DNA of 64,000 nt from NCBI RefSeq assembly GCF_947498175.1, contig NZ_CANMJB010000002.1, positions 248,001 through 312,000 of the forward strand, in the 5' to 3' direction. The DNA comes from an uncultured Algimonas sp. (lineage in GTDB: Bacteria > Pseudomonadota > Alphaproteobacteria > Caulobacterales > Maricaulaceae). The stretch's first letter is position 1. Each line of letters begins with the position of its first letter. The translations under genes and the position numbers were made by a program. Below, in pieces: positions 28,137 through 37,315 of the stretch. Under the pieces are notes generated by a model, which was not told the origin of the DNA, did not search any database, and worked only from the letters and a program-made list of their open reading frames with translations.

Positions 28137-30746
28137 TCACCCCAGCGTCCGTTGTGCAATTTCCAGCACGTTCTTGCTCGGCTCGGCGGCGACGATGCGC
28201 TCCAGCTCGGCGCGGATGAGGGCCTGGCGCTTCGCATCCAGCTTGCGCCAGATTTCGAAGGCGCCGAGCAGGCGTGCGGCGACGGACGGGTTGCGGTCGT
28301 CCATGTCCAGCACCTGGTCGGCGAAGAAGCGGTAGCCCGACCCGTCGATCTTGTGGAACAGCTTGGCATTGCCCATCGAGAACCCGCCAACCAGGGCGCG
28401 CACCCGGTTGGGATTGCTGCGCTCATATGTGGGGGTTTCGGCCAGGCGCGTGATGGCGTGAATGCCGTCTGCATGATGGCGCATCGCCTGGACGGAATAC
28501 CATTTGTCGAGCACGAGGGGTTTGTCCTTCCAGCGTGCGAAAAAGGCTTCCATATTCTGTTCCACGCGCTGGCCGCCAAGGCGCGACAGAATGACGAGCG
28601 CGTTCATTTCGTCCGTCATGTTGGTGGCTTCGTCCAGCTGCTGCGTGGCGAGTGGCGCGGCGAGCGGGTCGAACCGCGCGGCGAGCAGCGCCAGGCAGCG
28701 GCCCCTCAGCGCGCGTCGTCCCGCAGCGTGCGCATCGGGAGAGAAGGCGCCGTCGGCGCGCATCGCCTTGTAGGTCGCGACCAGATCGTCGCGCAGGCCG
28801 TCCGCGACGGCGCGGGACAGCCAGTTGCCCGCTTCGTACACGGCGATGGGATCGACCGGCGCGGCCGCCATCAGCACTTCCATGGCGCCCGGCGGCGTCA
28901 GCACCAGCGCCTTGAACGCGTTGTCGAAGTCCGGGTTCGCGAGCGTCTTGCCGAGCGCACGGACATAGTCGCGCAGCGCCGTATCGCTGTCGGGCATCGC
29001 GCCGGATTCCAGCGCTTTGGCGAAATCCGTCAGCAGGCGGCGGGCCAGGGTCTGCCCGGCTTCCCAGCGGTTGAAGGCGTCCGGGTCGTTGCCCATCAGG
29101 CGGACCAGGTCGGCCGTCGAAGCATCCGATTTCAGGATCACCGGCGCGGAAAAGCCCTGCAGGACCGACAGCGAATGCGGCACGTCGAAACGCGGATAGG
29201 ACACGTCTTCGTCCGCCGTCGTCATGACGGTCAGCTGCGACTCCATGAGCGGGCCGTCATCGCCTATGGCCTGCCAACGGACCGGGATGAGCAGCGGCTC
29301 CTTGTGCGCCTGCCCGGGCGTGGGCGGCGTGTCCTGATGGAAGGAGACGACCTGGCTGATGACGGGCGTGGTCGGCGTCTGGTGACGGCGCACGGTCAGG
29401 CGCGGCGTCCCAGCCTGGCGGTACCATTGCATGAACTGGCTCATTTCCTCGCCGGATGCCTCTTCGAAACAGGCCAGGAACTGTTCGACGGTCGCCGCCG
29501 TGCCGTCGAGCCGGTCGAAATAGACGTCGCAGCCTTTGCGGAACATCTCGTCGCCCAGCCACGCCTTGAGCATGCGGATCAGCTCCGCGCCCTTTTCGTA
29601 GATGGTGGCCGTGTAGAAATTGTCGATCTTGAGATATTCGGTCGGGCGCACCGGATGGGCGAGGGGGCCATTGTCTTCGGCGAACTGGCGCGCGCGCAGG
29701 GCGCGCACGTCCTTGATGCGCTGCACCGCCGCGCCCCGCTGATCGGCGGAGAACTCCTGGTCGCGGAAGACGGTGAAACCTTCTTTCAGGCAAAGCTGGA
29801 ACCAGTCGCGGCAGGTGATGCGGTTGCCGGTCCAATTATGGAAATATTCGTGCGCGACGACGGACTCGATGCGCTCGAAATTCAGGTCGGTCGCGGTTTC
29901 GCCGTCCGCCAGCAACAGGGCGGAGTTGAAGATGTTCAGCCCCTTGTTCTCCATCGCGCCGAAATTGAAGTCCCGCACGGCGACGATCATGAACCGGTCC
30001 AGGTCGTATTCGCGTCCGAACGCACGTTCATCCCACGCCATGGCGCGCTTGAGGCTGTCCATGGCGTAGGCCGCCTTGGGCGCGTCGCCCGGATCGACGT
30101 AGATCTCCAGCGGGATGTCGCGCCCGCTCATCGTGGTGAAACTATAGTCCAGCCGGTCGAACTCGCCCGCGACCAGGGCGAAAAGATAGCAGGGCTTGGG
30201 GAAGGGGTCGTGCCAGACGGCGTAGTGGCGCCCGTTTTCTGTTTCGCCCGACTCGATCAGATTGCCGTTGGCCAGCAGCGTCGGATAGGCCGTCTTGTCG
30301 GCTTCGATCCGCACGGTGAAGACGCTCATCACGTCGGGCCGGTCGGGATAGTAGGTGATGCGGCGGAAGCCTTCCGCCTCGCACTGGGTGCAGAACCGCC
30401 CGCCGGAGACGTAAAGGCCCATCAGGGTCGTATTGGCGCTGGGATCGCAGACGGTCTCGACGGTCAGGGAAAACGCGTCCGGCACGTCTTCCAGGATCAA
30501 CTTGTCCTGGGTCAGGCGGTATTCCGTGCGCTTGAGCGACCGTCCGTCGATCTGGACGGAAACCAGGTCGATGGCCTCCCCATCCAGCACGAGCGGCCCA
30601 GGCGCGGTACGCGTCAGCTGCAGCGTGGACCGAACTCGGGTGCGTTTGGGATCGAGCCCGAAATCCAAATGTGCGCTCGCAAGGTCGAAATTGTACGGCA
30701 CATAGTCGGACAGGCGAGTCGGCGCAGGAGCGGCATCGGTTTTCAT
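28137..30746 (-). CDS. pepN: aminopeptidase N (M1 family)
   Basis: 869-residue cytoplasmic zinc aminopeptidase. Exopeptidase motif GAMEN is at residues 263-267 and zinc motif HEYFH at 299-303 with NWTGNRITCRDWFQLCLKEG following, as in E. coli PepN. The C-terminal half is helical and ends at the expected length. The start ATG 30746 (MKTDAAPAP) is chosen over an upstream in-frame extension of low-complexity sequence. It trims N-terminal residues from peptides in protein turnover. Confidence 0.95.
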   Translation of the reverse strand: MKTDAAPAPTRLSDYVPYNFDLASAHLDFGLDPKRTRVRSTLQLTRTAPGPLVLDGEAIDLVSVQIDGRSLKRTEYRLTQDKLILEDVPDAFSLTVETVCDPSANTTLMGLYVSGGRFCTQCEAEGFRRITYYPDRPDVMSVFTVRIEADKTAYPTLLANGNLIESGETENGRHYAVWHDPFPKPCYLFALVAGEFDRLDYSFTTMSGRDIPLEIYVDPGDAPKAAYAMDSLKRAMAWDERAFGREYDLDRFMIVAVRDFNFGAMENKGLNIFNSALLLADGETATDLNFERIESVVAHEYFHNWTGNRITCRDWFQLCLKEGFTVFRDQEFSADQRGAAVQRIKDVRALRARQFAEDNGPLAHPVRPTEYLKIDNFYTATIYEKGAELIRMLKAWLGDEMFRKGCDVYFDRLDGTAATVEQFLACFEEASGEEMSQFMQWYRQAGTPRLTVRRHQTPTTPVISQVVSFHQDTPPTPGQAHKEPLLIPVRWQAIGDDGPLMESQLTVMTTADEDVSYPRFDVPHSLSVLQGFSAPVILKSDASTADLVRLMGNDPDAFNRWEAGQTLARRLLTDFAKALESGAMPDSDTALRDYVRALGKTLANPDFDNAFKALVLTPPGAMEVLMAAAPVDPIAVYEAGNWLSRAVADGLRDDLVATYKAMRADGAFSPDAHAAGRRALRGRCLALLAARFDPLAAPLATQQLDEATNMTDEMNALVILSRLGGQRVEQNMEAFFARWKDKPLVLDKWYSVQAMRHHADGIHAITRLAETPTYERSNPNRVRALVGGFSMGNAKLFHKIDGSGYRFFADQVLDMDDRNPSVAARLLGAFEIWRKLDAKRQALIRAELERIVAAEPSKNVLEIAQRTLG

Positions 30747-31157
30747 GGCCAAGGCTATGCGGCTTCGCGCGCGGGCTGGCAATGACCGCAAGCGGCCCTT
30801 TGCGGCGCCGCTTGGAGATCGGCCAGAGCTGGCGCATCGGGCGGGACGCCGGGACGCCGGGACGCCGGGACGCCGCTGCCGCCGGACGGCCGGCACGGCT
30901 TCACGATCGTCGCACCGCACGGCTGGGCCCTCCATGACGGGTACGCGGAACAGTCCGGACAATAGGTGCTTCCGCAACATGACCGGAAAGATTAATTGAG
31001 TTTGATAGGCTGCTGTTTAATCAGTATTTTTCGGAACACTTGGCCGTTCTGACCATTGATCTGGCAAGACGAGCGCATTTTATGGCTCGCCGCGACGACA
31101 ATAGCGCATTTCCGAAAGGCTGTGCGCCGCGGTTGAAATAGACGACCCAGGAGTACC
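30747..31157. other. 411-bp divergent intergenic region (pepN / pfpI-like)
   Basis: No gene is seen. The half next to pepN is GC-rich and contains four 8-bp tandem repeats (30843-30874). The half next to the pfpI-like gene is AT-rich (30985-31140) and probably holds the promoter of that gene. Confidence 0.6.
30843..30874. repeat. four tandem 8-bp repeats (GGGACGCC)
   Basis: The unit GGGACGCC occurs four times without spacer at 30843-30874. It is a simple microsatellite-like repeat upstream of pepN, and copy number may vary between strains. Confidence 0.85.
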
Positions 31158-31733
31158 ATGACGAATTTAAACGAAAAGACCATTCTCATCATCGCCGCCG
31201 ACGGCTTCCAGCAGGAAGAATTCTTCGAGCTGATGGACCACATGCGCAACGAAGGCGCGACGGTTCATGTCGCTTCGATGACGACCGAGCCGATCAAGGC
31301 CGATAGCCAGGAACGGCGCGAATATACGCCGGAGCTCACTTTCAGCGACGTCAAGGTCGGTGAATACGACGCCCTTATCATTCCGGGCGGTTTGAAAAAC
31401 CCCGACACGCTGCGCCAACAGGACGATGCCGTGAAAATCGTGCGTGACTTCGCAGAAAGCGGTAGGACGATCGGCGCGATCTGCCACGGTCCGTGGTTGC
31501 TCGCCGAAGCCGATATCGTCCAGGGACTCAACATGACGTCCTATCCTTCGATCAAGACGGATATGCGCAATGCCGGGGCGAACTGGTTCGATAGCGAGAC
31601 CGTCACCGACAATGGCATTGTTACAAGCCGCAAACCTAGCGACATTCCCGCCTTCAACAAGAAGTTGGTCGAAGAGATCAAGGAAGGCCGTCACGAACGC
31701 AGCTTCAAAACCGATATGAAACGCGCTGCGTAA
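31158..31733 (+). CDS. DJ-1/PfpI family protein (YhbO-like)
   Basis: 191-residue protein of the DJ-1/PfpI superfamily. The nucleophile elbow AICHGPW places Cys109 and His110 at the active site; the N-terminal ADGFQQEEFFE supplies the conserved Glu. Bacterial relatives act as glyoxalase/deglycase or stress proteins in the cytoplasm. It ends 60 bases before a strong Rho-independent terminator, so it is a single-gene unit. Confidence 0.92.
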   Translation: MTNLNEKTILIIAADGFQQEEFFELMDHMRNEGATVHVASMTTEPIKADSQERREYTPELTFSDVKVGEYDALIIPGGLKNPDTLRQQDDAVKIVRDFAESGRTIGAICHGPWLLAEADIVQGLNMTSYPSIKTDMRNAGANWFDSETVTDNGIVTSRKPSDIPAFNKKLVEEIKEGRHERSFKTDMKRAA

Positions 31734-31792
31734 ACACAAATGAGATTGAGCGTCTGGGCAACCCTCAAGGAGGAGCCCGGCCGTTTGATACG

Positions 31793-31832
31793 AAAGCCGT
31801 CATCCGGACCGTCCCCGGATGACGGCTTTTTT
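31793..31832 (+). terminator. Rho-independent terminator after the pfpI-like gene
   Basis: A 15-bp stem AAAGCCGTCATCCGG (31793-31807) pairs with 31815-31829 and runs into TTTTTT. The A-run before and T-run after make it usable on both strands, but the only nearby gene ending here is the pfpI-like one on the plus strand. Confidence 0.92.
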
Positions 31833-31904
31833 GTGGGCGAAATCACGCCTCGGCTCTCGCCGACGTGACTTTCCCTGCCGATGCCCGTCCGTTACTCGCG
31901 CTCC

Positions 31905-32756
31905 ATGACCGATCAGACACTTTCAGACTGGACCCCGCCCGCAAGCTGGAGCTGGGACAAGGAAAGCGGCGGACGCTTCGCCAACATCAACCGCCCGATC
32001 AGTGGTGCGACCCATGAGAAGGACCGGCCGGTCGGCGATCATCCGCTGCAGCTCTATTCGCTCGGCACGCCTAACGGAGTGAAAGTCACGATCATGCTGG
32101 AGGAGCTGCTCGCCGCCGGTCATCCCGGGGCGGAATACGATGCCTGGCTGATCAATATCGGGGAGGGGGATCAGTTCTCCTCCGGGTTCGTGGAGGTCAA
32201 TCCCAACAGCAAGATCCCCGCCTTGATGGACCATTCGGAAGATCCCCATTTGCGCGTCTTCGAGTCCGGCGCGATCCTCACCTACCTGGCGGAAAAATTC
32301 GGCGCGTTCCTGCCGAGCGACCGCGCGGCGCGGGCGGAATGCCTGTCCTGGCTGTTCTGGCAGGTCGGTAGCGCGCCCTATCTGGGCGGCGGGTTCGGTC
32401 ATTTCTATGCCTATGCCCCGGTCAAGATCCAATACGCCATCGACCGCTTCGCCATGGAGACGAAGCGCCAGATGGACGTGCTGGACAAACGCTTGGCGAC
32501 GTATGAATTCATCTCCGGCGACGATCTGACGATCGCCGATTTCGCCATCTATCCCTGGTATGGAGGCATGGCGCGAGGACTGCTTTACGAGGCGGCGGAC
32601 TTCCTGCAGGTCGAAACATACGAGAACGTGCAGCGCTGGGCCAAACAGCTGTCCCAGCGCCCAGCCTTCCGGCGCGGGCAACTCGTGAACCGGACGTGGG
32701 ACGACAAAGGGATCGCCGAACGGCACAGCGCCGACGACTTCCAGGGAAAGCTTTAA
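31905..32756 (+). CDS. yghU: glutathione-dependent disulfide-bond oxidoreductase YghU
   Basis: 283-residue glutathione transferase-like enzyme. Long stretches match E. coli YghU: WDKESGGRFANINRPISG, THEKDRPVGDHPLQLYSLG, TPNGVKVTIMLEELL, GDQFSSGFVEVNPNSKIPA and YAPVKIQYAIDRF. YghU binds two glutathiones and reduces disulfides and peroxides. The start ATG 31905 gives the family's N-terminus; ATG 31881 is in frame upstream. The gene follows a terminator and is probably expressed alone. Confidence 0.95.
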   Translation: MTDQTLSDWTPPASWSWDKESGGRFANINRPISGATHEKDRPVGDHPLQLYSLGTPNGVKVTIMLEELLAAGHPGAEYDAWLINIGEGDQFSSGFVEVNPNSKIPALMDHSEDPHLRVFESGAILTYLAEKFGAFLPSDRAARAECLSWLFWQVGSAPYLGGGFGHFYAYAPVKIQYAIDRFAMETKRQMDVLDKRLATYEFISGDDLTIADFAIYPWYGGMARGLLYEAADFLQVETYENVQRWAKQLSQRPAFRRGQLVNRTWDDKGIAERHSADDFQGKL

Positions 32757-32890
32757 CCGCAAGGCCGCTTTCGCCGCGTTCCGCCCTTGTTGACGGGTTT
32801 GATTTTTTCCGTCCCGGATCAGAGTCTCGCAAGAAGAGCGCACGAATATCCGCGCCCTGCCGGGGACGGAACCATGATGTCTTGGGAGGC

Positions 32891-32922
32891 AAAAAAAAAC
32901 CCGGCACTGCGGCCGGGCCTTC
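32891..32922 (-). terminator. Rho-independent terminator of the SpoIIAA-like gene
   Basis: Read on the minus strand, a GC hairpin (GGCCCGGCC...GCCGGGT) is followed by nine T residues. It lies 17 bases after the stop of the minus-strand SpoIIAA-like gene. Confidence 0.9.
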
Positions 32923-32939
32923 TGTCATATCGCTGAGCT

Positions 32940-33326
32940 TTACGCGGCTTCCAGCCAGGTCTCGGCTTCGGCTAGTTCGACGATGCCGAAACTGTCCACT
33001 TCCATTTGCGGGATGGCCGTTCCTTCGATCTTGGCGGTCGAGCGCAGGAACGGGCTGTCGGTGACGACAGCGCATTTCCCGCAATCTTCGAGCCCGCGCA
33101 TGATGTTGGCGAGAGACAGGAAACTATTGCGGATGGATCCCAGATCGGGGAAATCCATTTTCGCCAGTTCGAGATAGAGTTGGTATTCGTCCTGGCTTTC
33201 GCCGAGTTGCTTGAACCACTCCAGAGCGGCGGTGCTCTCGGTCTCGCTGATCGGACCGTTGACGGTCATGCGGACAATGGGGTCTTCGAATTTGGCTGTC
33301 AGATGGGCAGTGTTCAAATCATTCAT
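32940..33326 (-). CDS. SpoIIAA-like (STAS-fold) protein
   Basis: 128-residue protein of the SpoIIAA-like family: an N-terminal strand (VRMTVNGPISETESTAALEWF), a helix and strand with AKMDFPDLGSIRN, and CAVVTDSPFLRSTAKIEG. The fold is STAS-like, but these stand-alone alphaproteobacterial members are not anti-sigma factor antagonists by proof. ATG 33326 is preceded by GGAGA. A sigma-EcfG-type promoter lies 35 bases upstream and a terminator follows, so it is a monocistronic, probably stress-induced unit. Confidence 0.8.
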   Translation of the reverse strand: MNDLNTAHLTAKFEDPIVRMTVNGPISETESTAALEWFKQLGESQDEYQLYLELAKMDFPDLGSIRNSFLSLANIMRGLEDCGKCAVVTDSPFLRSTAKIEGTAIPQMEVDSFGIVELAEAETWLEAA

Positions 33327-33640
33327 GAAAAAAGGGATCTCCTGTTGCTGGGACAGGTGCAACGGGACCCGGAATGCTTCCGTTCCAAGAAAGGCGGCGG
33401 AATCAACTTCCATCATCGCATACCGTTCCAATCGATCGGCATCGGTTGGCGGCCAGGCAAAAATCAGCCTCGCTAGGCTCTAAATCGCTTTTGCGAGTCT
33501 CGTCGGAAATTCGCTGGATGCCAGTTGCACGAAGCTCCGGAACCGGTGCGCGATGTTCTTGAGGCCCACGCCGAGAGACCCCGGCGGTATGGAAGGGGTC
33601 TCTTACGCGCGTTCGGGGCCGCGAAGGAAGACGCCTCGGT
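33327..33640. other. 314-bp region between SpoIIAA-like gene and ABC/M1 gene
   Basis: It holds the sigma-EcfG-type promoter of the SpoIIAA-like gene (33361-33386). The rest, up to the stop of the ABC/M1 fusion gene at 33641, shows no convincing gene or terminator. Confidence 0.6.
33361..33386 (-). promoter_or_regulatory. sigma-EcfG-type promoter
   Basis: On the minus strand GGAAC is followed after 17 bases by CGTT, the consensus of the alphaproteobacterial general stress sigma factor (GGAAC-N16/17-CGTT). Its -10 end is 35 bases before the start codon of the SpoIIAA-like gene. Confidence 0.65.
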
Positions 33641-36600
33641 TCAGCTTTCGGTTTGGTCCGCGCCTGGCACATCCAACGCCGTGACATTGTCGCCAATGTT
33701 GCGCTCGATCAGGTAGCGGTGCGGATCCAGCACGACATGGCTCGGCCGTTCGTCCACCGTGATCGTGACGGTATGCTGCGCTTTATCGAGGCGCACGGTT
33801 TCCTGGTGCATCGGTTGCGCGCCGAGGTCGTCCTTCGGGTCTTCGCCATAGACGCCGACCACGATCCATTCGTCGAGCGACGCATCGTCGATTTCCGACA
33901 CGGACGTTTCCGCGCCGTCTTCCTCACTTGCATATTTCTTGTCGAGCTCGATCGGCAGGGCAATCTCGTAACGGCCATCGGAGAGGGGCGTGACGACGGG
34001 ATCGCCGTCGAAGGACAGCTCCCAGAAGGTGATCGCGTTCCAATAGTCCTCGATGAGGCCGTGATAGCGCGGATCGATCTCCTCGCGGAACTTCTCGATC
34101 AGTTCGAGCGTCGTCGGATAGGGCGCACCTTGGCTGGAATGATGTTCCAGCAGGAAGCGGCGCACGGCGCGCAACACGGCGTCGTCTCCCATGATGCCGC
34201 GCATACCCCAAAAGACCCAGCTGGCTTTGTTGTAGTCCAGATAGCTTTGGCCTTCGGCCTCGGCGAGGACGGGTTCGTCGTCGCGGTCAGTCGTGCGGTC
34301 CATGAGATAGCGCTGGGTGGCACGCACCTCGTGCATGCGCCGCGCTGCCGGAAAACCGAACGCTTCTTCATAGGCGAGCATGGTCGCATACTCGGTCAGC
34401 CCCTCTGACAACAGGTTCGAGCCTTTGGCATAGGCGCCGACGACTTGGTGGGCGAACCACATGTGCCCGATTTCGTGCATGGTGATGTAGCTGGCGAAAT
34501 CGACCGTCTTGGGATCGTCGCGGCTACCCGGATCTTGCACGAAGCCGATATTTTCCGAAAACGGCACCGTTCCGGCGAAAGCCTGCGCGAAGGCTCTGTA
34601 GGGGAACTCCATGATGCGCAGCTGCGCATACTGATAGGGGCTGAACTTCTCGGTGTAGACGTCGAAGGATGTCTGCATCGCCTCCATCATCAGATCGACA
34701 TTGTAATCATGTTCGGGATGATAGTAGATCTCCAGCGCGACGTCCGCTCCGGACGGATCCGGATTGTCCCACATATCCTCGGCCTTGGCGTAGTCGGCCG
34801 TCAGGAAGCTGAAGAAGTTGTGGATCGGGTTGATAGCCCGGTATTCGCGGCAGCGCTTGCCGTCTTCTTCATATTCGCGAACCAGCTTGCCGGGCGCGAC
34901 GGGGATCTGCGACGGGTCGGTGCAGATCCGGGCGTCGAAATCGACATAATCGCTATAGCCGGAGAACGAGGTCAGCAAGTGGTAGCGCCGTGCGGCTTCG
35001 TCGTCGCGTTCGGGCCACTCCAGACGCTCGCCGAGATCGTATTTGCGGCGGGTGTCCGGATTGTTCAGAAAGGCATTCTCCAGCCCGCCGAAGCGGATCA
35101 GGGCGGAGGCGTTGTCCACGAATGTGCCGTTGGCCGCAATGGCACTGCCACTGGTTATGGTCGGGGCGGTGTAGCGCGTGCGGAACCGAACGTCGCGGCT
35201 TTCCCCGGGCGCCAATGGCGGATCGAAACGGAATTCCGTGACATCGTATTCGGCTCTCAGCGTGTCGACGAGATCGTCGCCCTCGATTGGTGTGGCGCCT
35301 TCGATCTCCAGCAGCAGGACATCCTCGAGCTCGCGTCCGGAAGAGACATGCACCCGCTCGATCGCGCGGTCATAGGGATTGTCGATCGTGTAGCGGCCTT
35401 CGAATTCGGCCGTGCGGGCGCCTGGGTCGAAGTCGGCGTCGACCGATACGGTCGTGATGCGGGGCAGGTCGCGATCATAACTGTCGCCAACAAGGCGTTC
35501 GAATTCCGCCAGATGGGCTTCCCGTTGATCGGAGTTCATGTAGTCGCGCGCCACATAGTCCTGATATCCGAGAAAGCCGAGACCGATGAAGGCGGCGAGC
35601 GACAGGGCGGCGACCGCGCCGGTAACAGGCGTCAGGCGGCTGCCCATGCTGCGCAGACGGTGCAGCAACCCGGCTTGCAAGCCGCGACGCCAGAGCCAGA
35701 TCGACAGCACGGCCAGCAGGACGATCAGGCTGAACCAGTAGCCGAATTCCCAGACGAAGCTCTTCATGTTCGAGAACCCCGACATTTCGGAGAATTGGCC
35801 AGGTGACGCAGAGCCGAACCCCATGAGCGGATGGTAGAAGGGCAGTTGCGGCAGGCCGACGGCCAGGCCGATCAGGACGCCAGCACTGACCAGCATGCCG
35901 ATGACGCGGCCCGGCATGAAGTTCTGGACAAACATGACCAGCATGCCCTGGAAGAAAAAGACGATGAAGAAATTCATGATGCCGAGCGCCAGATAGGTGC
36001 GTGGCACCACACCGGTCTCGCCGAAGAAAAGCTGCGTGGCGAACGCCATCACCAGGCCGATCGCAATCAGGCTGAGCAGGAGCAACGCAAGAGCGCTCCA
36101 CTTGGCGATCAGCAAGGCGGTGCTCTTGACGGGCGTGGCGTCGATGATGCCGTGCATGCCCGCCGTGCGGTCGCGCCAGACGATGTCGCTGCCGAAGAAA
36201 ACCATGACGATGATGATCGACAGGGTGAAGGATCCAAGCGCCAGGTTGACGACGGTGCTGGAGGTTTGCAGCGTCGGGCTTGGGTTGAACATGTCGCCGA
36301 AGACCATGTTGATGCCGAAGATCACCACGGCCAGGCTGACCAGGATGATGATCGCCACGCTCTTCATCGTCGCGGTGAATTCGAACCAGGACCGACGTCC
36401 GATCGAGGCCATCATGTGTCCGAAGCCGAGCCGTGGGGACACGGGGTCGACGCGCATCGGCGGAATGCCGGCCGGCACATCGTTGCGGCGCTTGGTGCCG
36501 CGGTCGACGATGCCGCGTTTGGACAGCACGAAGCTGAGCGCAAACAGCCCCAGTCCGATGATCGTGGCCAGCAGTCGGTTGACGCCGAACCAATTATCCA

Positions 36601-37315
36601 CGGGGACCAAGCGCGTGTTTTTTTCCGCGGCTGGCCAGAATTCCGTTTCGACCAAGAAGCCATCGCCGCCGAACGGCTCCAGCAAGGCGCGCGCCCAGTC
36701 CGGGGCTTGTGTCGTGAGGATGGCCGAGATGGTGATCGACACGATGAACAGGCCGACGGCGCTGACATAGACGATGGCGCGGTTGCGCGTCGCCATGGCG
36801 ACCAGCGTGTAGAAGCCTGTGACCAGCAAGGCGTTGACGACGATGAACAGGAATGTCGGCTGCAGATAGTGCAGAAGGTTGAACGCTTGGTACTTCTCCG
36901 CATCCACCCAAGGCATGAACTGGCCCAACGCGTAACCGACGACGGCCGCGACCGCGCAAAGGACTGTCGTCAGCCAGACGATCAGCATCCGGCTGGATAT
37001 CATAGATGCGGTGGAAACGGGCGTGGCGTGGATGATTTCCAGCGACTTGTGCAGATCGTCCCGCATCATGCCGGTGACGACGAAAACGGCCGCGAAGAAG
37101 ATGGTCAGCACGCTCATCGTCGAGACGAAAGTGGCGATGACCCACGGGCTGTTGGTCTTGATCCGCTCGCCGCCCTCCACGCCGATCGTAAGGGAGTCCG
37201 ACGATCCGGCCAGTACGCCGATGAGGACCAGAATGCCGATCGTGACCCAGAAACCGATCTGGCGGAACTGGAGTTTCGCCTCGAAGGCGAGAAGATTACG
37301 CAGCACGGCGCACAC
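33641..37315 (-). CDS. ABC transporter permease fused to M1-family aminopeptidase
   Basis: 1224-residue protein. The N-terminal half has about twelve membrane helices in two ABC-2-type permease units. The C-terminal half is an M1 metallopeptidase domain with HEIGHMWFAHQ (His947) and the third zinc ligand in LLSEGLTEYA. Such fusions are annotated as ABC transporter permease/M1 family aminopeptidase. The peptidase domain would lie outside the membrane and may process a peptide that is exported or sensed. The start overlaps the upstream ATPase gene by 20 bases, forming one operon. Confidence 0.92.
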   Translation of the reverse strand: MCAVLRNLLAFEAKLQFRQIGFWVTIGILVLIGVLAGSSDSLTIGVEGGERIKTNSPWVIATFVSTMSVLTIFFAAVFVVTGMMRDDLHKSLEIIHATPVSTASMISSRMLIVWLTTVLCAVAAVVGYALGQFMPWVDAEKYQAFNLLHYLQPTFLFIVVNALLVTGFYTLVAMATRNRAIVYVSAVGLFIVSITISAILTTQAPDWARALLEPFGGDGFLVETEFWPAAEKNTRLVPVDNWFGVNRLLATIIGLGLFALSFVLSKRGIVDRGTKRRNDVPAGIPPMRVDPVSPRLGFGHMMASIGRRSWFEFTATMKSVAIIILVSLAVVIFGINMVFGDMFNPSPTLQTSSTVVNLALGSFTLSIIIVMVFFGSDIVWRDRTAGMHGIIDATPVKSTALLIAKWSALALLLLSLIAIGLVMAFATQLFFGETGVVPRTYLALGIMNFFIVFFFQGMLVMFVQNFMPGRVIGMLVSAGVLIGLAVGLPQLPFYHPLMGFGSASPGQFSEMSGFSNMKSFVWEFGYWFSLIVLLAVLSIWLWRRGLQAGLLHRLRSMGSRLTPVTGAVAALSLAAFIGLGFLGYQDYVARDYMNSDQREAHLAEFERLVGDSYDRDLPRITTVSVDADFDPGARTAEFEGRYTIDNPYDRAIERVHVSSGRELEDVLLLEIEGATPIEGDDLVDTLRAEYDVTEFRFDPPLAPGESRDVRFRTRYTAPTITSGSAIAANGTFVDNASALIRFGGLENAFLNNPDTRRKYDLGERLEWPERDDEAARRYHLLTSFSGYSDYVDFDARICTDPSQIPVAPGKLVREYEEDGKRCREYRAINPIHNFFSFLTADYAKAEDMWDNPDPSGADVALEIYYHPEHDYNVDLMMEAMQTSFDVYTEKFSPYQYAQLRIMEFPYRAFAQAFAGTVPFSENIGFVQDPGSRDDPKTVDFASYITMHEIGHMWFAHQVVGAYAKGSNLLSEGLTEYATMLAYEEAFGFPAARRMHEVRATQRYLMDRTTDRDDEPVLAEAEGQSYLDYNKASWVFWGMRGIMGDDAVLRAVRRFLLEHHSSQGAPYPTTLELIEKFREEIDPRYHGLIEDYWNAITFWELSFDGDPVVTPLSDGRYEIALPIELDKKYASEEDGAETSVSEIDDASLDEWIVVGVYGEDPKDDLGAQPMHQETVRLDKAQHTVTITVDERPSHVVLDPHRYLIERNIGDNVTALDVPGADQTES

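Noticed and set aside
28074-30785. 903-residue plus-strand open frame
   Set aside because: It is the antisense shadow of pepN, whose motifs are unmistakable on the minus strand. The shadow is Arg/Val/Gly-rich and has no domain.
30843-30874. CRISPR or iteron origin
   Set aside because: Only four 8-bp units, very GC-rich, no replication gene nearby. It is a simple tandem repeat.
31030-31060. Sigma-EcfG promoter before the pfpI-like gene
   Set aside because: GGAAC is present but CGTT is only seven bases away and no CGTT occurs at 16-17 bases.
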